Assembly (NCBI GenBank): GCA_964593905.1
Contig: CAZQLE010000067.1
Coordinates: 1 to 17,022 of the forward strand
Direction: 5' to 3'
From: CAZQLE01 sp964593905
GTDB lineage: Bacteria; Chloroflexota; Anaerolineae; Anaerolineales; Anaerolineaceae
Length of the DNA: 17,022 nt
Positions 13,677 to 17,022 of this stretch are shown in pieces (position 1 is the stretch's first letter; every line of letters begins with the position of its first letter). A model generated the notes under the pieces. The model was given only the letters and a program-made list of their open reading frames with translations, searched no databases and was not told the origin of the DNA. The position numbers and the translations under genes were made by a program.

Positions 13677-16424
13677 ATGCAAACTCTACGTCGATTTTCC
13701 TCTCTTCTTTTACTGTTGATCGTTTTGACCGGTATGGGTCTGACAGGCTGCTCTTCAGTGCCCGATAAGACGCCCCCGAGTGAGGCAAAAACAGGCCTGT
13801 CTTCCGAATTGGAAACCTCGGACGAGCGTGTTATTGCCATCCTTGAAGCGTTGAGGGGTCATGTCACCGGCCGCGAAGACCTGGTGTATTTTTTGATCTT
13901 TCAGGTCAGGCTGGACCATGTTGATTTCTCGGCCGACGGAAAAGCCGCTCTGGTGTGGTTGAATATTTTTGATCCTGAGAGCGGGGTGGAAGAGGGCACC
14001 GAAAGCGCGCTGGCGCTGGCTTTGTTGACCGGTGAGGATGACCGGCAGGCTGCGGCGTGGAAGATTGTGGTTCAGGCCGACCCCGACTGGGTGGGTGCGC
14101 TGGTGGCGCTGCCGCAGGGCCTGATGGATGAGGATTTACGCGTGCGCTACACCACCGAATCACAGTCCATGCAAAAAGCACCCGCCATCGGCGGTTATAA
14201 ATTGCCCTGGCAGCCGGGGCTGGCCAAACGGGTCAGCGGCAGTGTCGGGCACGTGTTCACCTATAAGACCTGTCCTTCAACCTGTCTCTATGCCTTTGAT
14301 TTTGCCGATGGCACCATGTTTCCGGTGCTGGCTGCGCGGTCGGGGCAGGTGAAATATGCGGTCTGGCAGCACGATAATGGCAACGAAAAACATGCCAATT
14401 ATCTGGTGCTGGAAGATAGCAGCACGAACCCGACCACCTATCAGGTCTATTATCATCTGGCCCAGAACAGCATTCCGCCCGAATTTCGGGTGCGCGGGGC
14501 GCAGGTATTTCAGGGTCAGTTTATTGGCAACGCAGATGATACCGGGCCCAGTTCGGGGCATCATCTGCATTTTCATGTGCATACCAACCGCAGTGTTTAC
14601 TGGGGCAATTCGGTTGATATCACCTTTGACGATGTCAAAATCAACGGTGGGCGGCCCCGCACATGCGCCGAGGCCAAGTCTTTTCCCGGTTATGGCTCGC
14701 AGTGTCAGACCGGGAACCTGTATGTTTCTGGAAATGGCGATAATAACGCACCAACCGGCGGACTGGATGCCCCCAAGGTTAATTTTGTGGTGACCGAACC
14801 GGTTCTGGCCGTGAAAGGCTGGGCAAAAGACGACACGGCGATTAAATCGGTTCAACTGACCGTGAACTGGGATGGCACCTGGCGCAAAATTGGGCCCGAA
14901 TTAACCACCAGCCCCTTTGCGGTTGGGTTGGATCTATGCGCGGCGGGGATCCCGGATGGTCCTTTCCTGCTGGGGATGCAGGTGCAAGATCAGACCGGGA
15001 AACTATCGGAAGGTGTGCCTGGCAAGCGTTTGCTCGAAAAGAAATTTGACTGCACCCCGCCGCCGGCAAAATGTGAACCCAATGCACGCCAGGTGGCGCT
15101 GTATCGCGATATTAATCTGGAGGGGGTCTGCCAGACGCTGGAGATGGGCGATTATGCCAATAACGATCTGTGGGGGGGTGTTAAAAACGATGATGTTGAA
15201 TCGATCAAAGTTGGCAGCGAAGTGGTGGCCTGGTTGTATGCCGACCGTGACTTTAGCGGTCAGTCGACCCCCCTGCTTGAAAACGATGGTGATCTGAGTG
15301 ACAACCCGGTGGGGCTTAATGTGCTTTCGTCGCTGCGTGTAGCCGTAAGACCGCCGGCACCCGCTGCGCCGCAGTTGATCCCGCCGGTGAATGCTCTGGA
15401 CCTGCCTCTGACCGAACAGGATGAAGTGACCCTGCTCTGGCACGGGGTGGATGGCGCCGAGGCCTACCGGGCCGAGCTAAGCGGCTCGAACGGTGTATCG
15501 GCCAGCCTGGATTGGCAGAATGACATTGCCTGGCAGGTGGGGCCGCTTCCGGTGGGCAGCTATACCTGGGTGGTCTGGGCGCGCAACCTGGTGGGTGAAG
15601 CGATGTCGACCCTCAGTTTTGATGTGCAAAAGGCCGATGTCGCCTCAGAATCACGGCTGTTGCCGGTCACAGACCCTCAGGGCAGCACGGTGGTTCATTT
15701 GCGCTGGGAAGTGCAAACTGGGGCAGAAGATCTGGATCATTTTGAATTGCAGTACCGCATGAACGGCGGTGAATGGCAAAACTGGAGCCGGCCGCTCTCC
15801 AGTCAGATGCGCGAGGTGGTTTTCTTTGGTGAAATTGGCAAGGTCTACCAATTCAGGCTGCGCTCGGTGGATCAAAACGGGCATGAAGAACCCTACCCGG
15901 AGGGGCATGAAGTTGAAGTGGGCTTTGAGGCGGTTTGTCAGCCGGATGGCTTTGATACGGTGGAGCCGGGAGATAACCGCTGGACCGATGCAACCCCGTT
16001 GGACCCCGACACGGCTGAGCAGCAGCATAACTTCTGTGCTGCCGGCGATGAAGATTGGGTTACATTCCCGGCCTTCAAGGGCAAGACTTACCGTTTTGCT
16101 GCCCGATCGATCAGCGGGTATGCCGCGGCCGGAATTCAACTCTATGACACCAATGGCTACGGTCTGCTGGGCGAGCAAAAATCGGCTGATCTGGCGCAGG
16201 ATGCCACTCTGGAATGGTCGGCCCCACAGGACGGCATTTATTATCTGCGCCTTACCCCCCAGGATGCCCGTCTGAGCGGCAGCCGGGTGATCTACGGGGT
16301 GAAGATTGACACCGTGGGCCAGGTGTTTGCCCCGCCGCTGTTTTGCAGCGCCATGATCCTGCCGTTGATCTGGGCCGGAGTGAAATTGTATTATCAGGCC
16401 CGGCGAAAGCTGGATGAAGATTAA
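13677..16424 (+). CDS. Large lipoprotein: M23 metallopeptidase domain, beta/gamma-crystallin-like, Ig/Fn3-like and PPC-like domains, C-terminal membrane helix
   Basis: The protein has 915 residues. The ATG at 13677 follows GGAG, and the frame upstream (within fdhD) does not look coding. A lipoprotein signal runs 1-24 with lipobox LTG and C25. Residues about 26-170 are unrecognised. An M23/LytM-type domain follows (about 175-345): H192, D208 in YAFDF, GTMFPVLAARSGQV, and HHLHFHVH (295-302) with the HxH zinc motif. An Ig-like region spans about 363-463. A beta/gamma-crystallin-like domain (about 464-555) has ALYRDINLEGVC and NDDVESI. Two Fn3-like repeats span about 560-755. A PPC-like domain (about 755-870) has DGFDTVEPGDNRWTDAT. 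A hydrophobic helix (about 886-905) is followed by a basic tail ARRK. The protein would sit on the outer face of the cytoplasmic membrane, acting on peptidoglycan cross-links if active. Catalytic activity is inferred from the ligands only. Confidence 0.9.
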   Translation: MQTLRRFSSLLLLLIVLTGMGLTGCSSVPDKTPPSEAKTGLSSELETSDERVIAILEALRGHVTGREDLVYFLIFQVRLDHVDFSADGKAALVWLNIFDPESGVEEGTESALALALLTGEDDRQAAAWKIVVQADPDWVGALVALPQGLMDEDLRVRYTTESQSMQKAPAIGGYKLPWQPGLAKRVSGSVGHVFTYKTCPSTCLYAFDFADGTMFPVLAARSGQVKYAVWQHDNGNEKHANYLVLEDSSTNPTTYQVYYHLAQNSIPPEFRVRGAQVFQGQFIGNADDTGPSSGHHLHFHVHTNRSVYWGNSVDITFDDVKINGGRPRTCAEAKSFPGYGSQCQTGNLYVSGNGDNNAPTGGLDAPKVNFVVTEPVLAVKGWAKDDTAIKSVQLTVNWDGTWRKIGPELTTSPFAVGLDLCAAGIPDGPFLLGMQVQDQTGKLSEGVPGKRLLEKKFDCTPPPAKCEPNARQVALYRDINLEGVCQTLEMGDYANNDLWGGVKNDDVESIKVGSEVVAWLYADRDFSGQSTPLLENDGDLSDNPVGLNVLSSLRVAVRPPAPAAPQLIPPVNALDLPLTEQDEVTLLWHGVDGAEAYRAELSGSNGVSASLDWQNDIAWQVGPLPVGSYTWVVWARNLVGEAMSTLSFDVQKADVASESRLLPVTDPQGSTVVHLRWEVQTGAEDLDHFELQYRMNGGEWQNWSRPLSSQMREVVFFGEIGKVYQFRLRSVDQNGHEEPYPEGHEVEVGFEAVCQPDGFDTVEPGDNRWTDATPLDPDTAEQQHNFCAAGDEDWVTFPAFKGKTYRFAARSISGYAAAGIQLYDTNGYGLLGEQKSADLAQDATLEWSAPQDGIYYLRLTPQDARLSGSRVIYGVKIDTVGQVFAPPLFCSAMILPLIWAGVKLYYQARRKLDED

Positions 16425-16435
16425 GCGCAAATAAC

Positions 16436-16468
16436 AAAAGCGGGGCGTTGTTGAGACGCCCCGCTTTT
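16436..16468. terminator. Strong bidirectional intrinsic terminator
   Basis: AAAAGCGGGGCG (16436-16447), 9-nt loop, CGCCCCGCTTTT (16457-16468), with a fifth T following. The stem is a perfect 12 bp, eight of them the GC-rich core. It has a T-tract on the plus side and an A-tract on the other, so it can stop both the lipoprotein transcript and the opposing gene. It stands 11 nt after the lipoprotein stop codon. Confidence 0.92.
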
Positions 16469-16486
16469 TGGTATGTGCTAAGTTTT

Positions 16487-17022
16487 TTATGGCGCCGATG
16501 TTGGCGCAGCGGTGGGGCTGTACAGCAGCACCACCGCATCTACCCCGGCCTGGCCGCTGGTGTTGGCCGGAATGGTCATCTCGACCGCAATTTTGACCGG
16601 TTTTTCATAGATGCGCGGCGTTTGCCAGGAACCCAGCGAGATCCATGCCCCACCGAGACGGTTGCCCTGCTGGAAGGTTAGATCGGCTCCGTCGCTGCGC
16701 GGTTCGTATTGATCGTTGATGAACAGGCGATAAGTTACCGGCGCATCGCCGCCGTTTTCGGGCACCCAGATCACCACTTCATACTGCCCGATGGGCAGGC
16801 GGTCGGGGAATTCCCAGACCACGCGTACATCGGCATCGGGGCTGTTAATGATCTCCGATTCGCCGAGCCAGGCCGTTTTTTCAGTGTCGGTGATCATCAC
16901 GTCGACCCCTTCAAATCTGGCCGAGCGTTCATCCAACACAAACCGGGTGCGGTCGGCCGGCAGCCCGGCCAAAAGTACGTGGCTGCTCTGCGGCAGCGGG
17001 ACGATCAAGACACGATCAATGG
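16487..17022 (-). CDS. C-terminal part of a protein with a golvesin-like domain, cut by the window edge
   Basis: About 178 residues are visible. The frame is open to the last base of the window (reading D-R-V-L-I-V-P-L-P), and the only early start-like codon is a TTG, so the true start lies beyond the edge. The pattern fits the golvesin C-terminal / xanthan-lyase-type beta-sandwich: WEFPDRLPIGQYEVVIWVPEN, then a TYRLFIND strand, QQGNRLGGAWISLGSW, and a closing GVDAVVLLYS. It ends in a Pro/Ala/Thr tail (SPTAAPTSAP). Such domains are found in secreted or surface proteins and probably bind carbohydrate; the function of the whole protein is unknown. It converges with the lipoprotein gene on a shared terminator. 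Confidence 0.8.
   Translation of the reverse strand, partial: IDRVLIVPLPQSSHVLLAGLPADRTRFVLDERSARFEGVDVMITDTEKTAWLGESEIINSPDADVRVVWEFPDRLPIGQYEVVIWVPENGGDAPVTYRLFINDQYEPRSDGADLTFQQGNRLGGAWISLGSWQTPRIYEKPVKIAVEMTIPANTSGQAGVDAVVLLYSPTAAPTSAP

Noticed and set aside
13906..14855. Long antisense frames within the lipoprotein gene
   Set aside because: Composition is Pro/Arg/His-rich and there is no ribosome-binding site; they are opposite-strand shadows of the large coding frame.

Overview
The window looks like chromosomal DNA from a Gram-positive-like, GC-moderate environmental bacterium. The best guess is the Chloroflexota (Anaerolineae-type). This is inferred from gene style: a very large soluble kinase built of many GAF domains, tandem universal-stress proteins fused to a ParB-like domain, a lipoprotein carrying M23, beta/gamma-crystallin-like and PPC-like domains, and a golvesin-like secreted domain. 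No rRNA, tRNA, CRISPR array, insertion sequence or prophage gene was seen.

Layout. (1) 1-2045, + strand: the end of a universal stress protein (cut by the window edge), then 7 bp later a 574-residue protein with a ParB/sulfiredoxin-fold-like N-terminus and two C-terminal Usp domains. (2) 2112-8371, - strand: a two-component cluster, read right to left. It holds a giant cytosolic sensor kinase (2 PAS, about 7 GAF, HisKA_3, HATPase), a NarL/LuxR-type response regulator whose start codon overlaps the kinase stop (ATGA), and a stand-alone receiver protein. The leader of the receiver gene holds two inverted repeats. (3) 8559-9278, +: a trans-editing AlaX-type alanyl-tRNA hydrolase, divergent from the kinase and followed by a hairpin. 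(4) 9359-12750, +: a copper-homeostasis cluster with a promoter and a C7/G8 pseudopalindrome typical of CsoR operators, then csoR, a CopZ-type chaperone and a P1B-1 copper-exporting ATPase. About 386 bp without a confident gene separates the chaperone from the ATPase. (5) 12845-13612, +: fdhD, with only one of the two usual loop cysteines. (6) 13677-16424, +: a 915-residue multidomain lipoprotein with an M23 metallopeptidase domain and a predicted C-terminal membrane helix, so both ends may be membrane-anchored. (7) 16436-16468: a strong bidirectional terminator between convergent genes. (8) 16487-17022, -: the C-terminal part of a secreted-type protein with a golvesin-like domain, cut by the window edge.

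How the parts work together. The kinase and overlapping regulator are very likely a cognate pair, and the extra receiver may be a second phosphate acceptor or sink. The copper cluster reads as a classic loop: CsoR represses, copper binding by CsoR releases the promoter, CopZ hands Cu(I) to CopA, and CopA exports it. The remaining genes (AlaX, FdhD, lipoprotein) look like neighbours with separate jobs. No obviously new defence or mobile system is visible. The least explained items are the ParB-like/Usp fusion, the doubly anchored M23 lipoprotein, the paired inverted repeats before the receiver gene, and a possible broken antisense gene inside the copper cluster.
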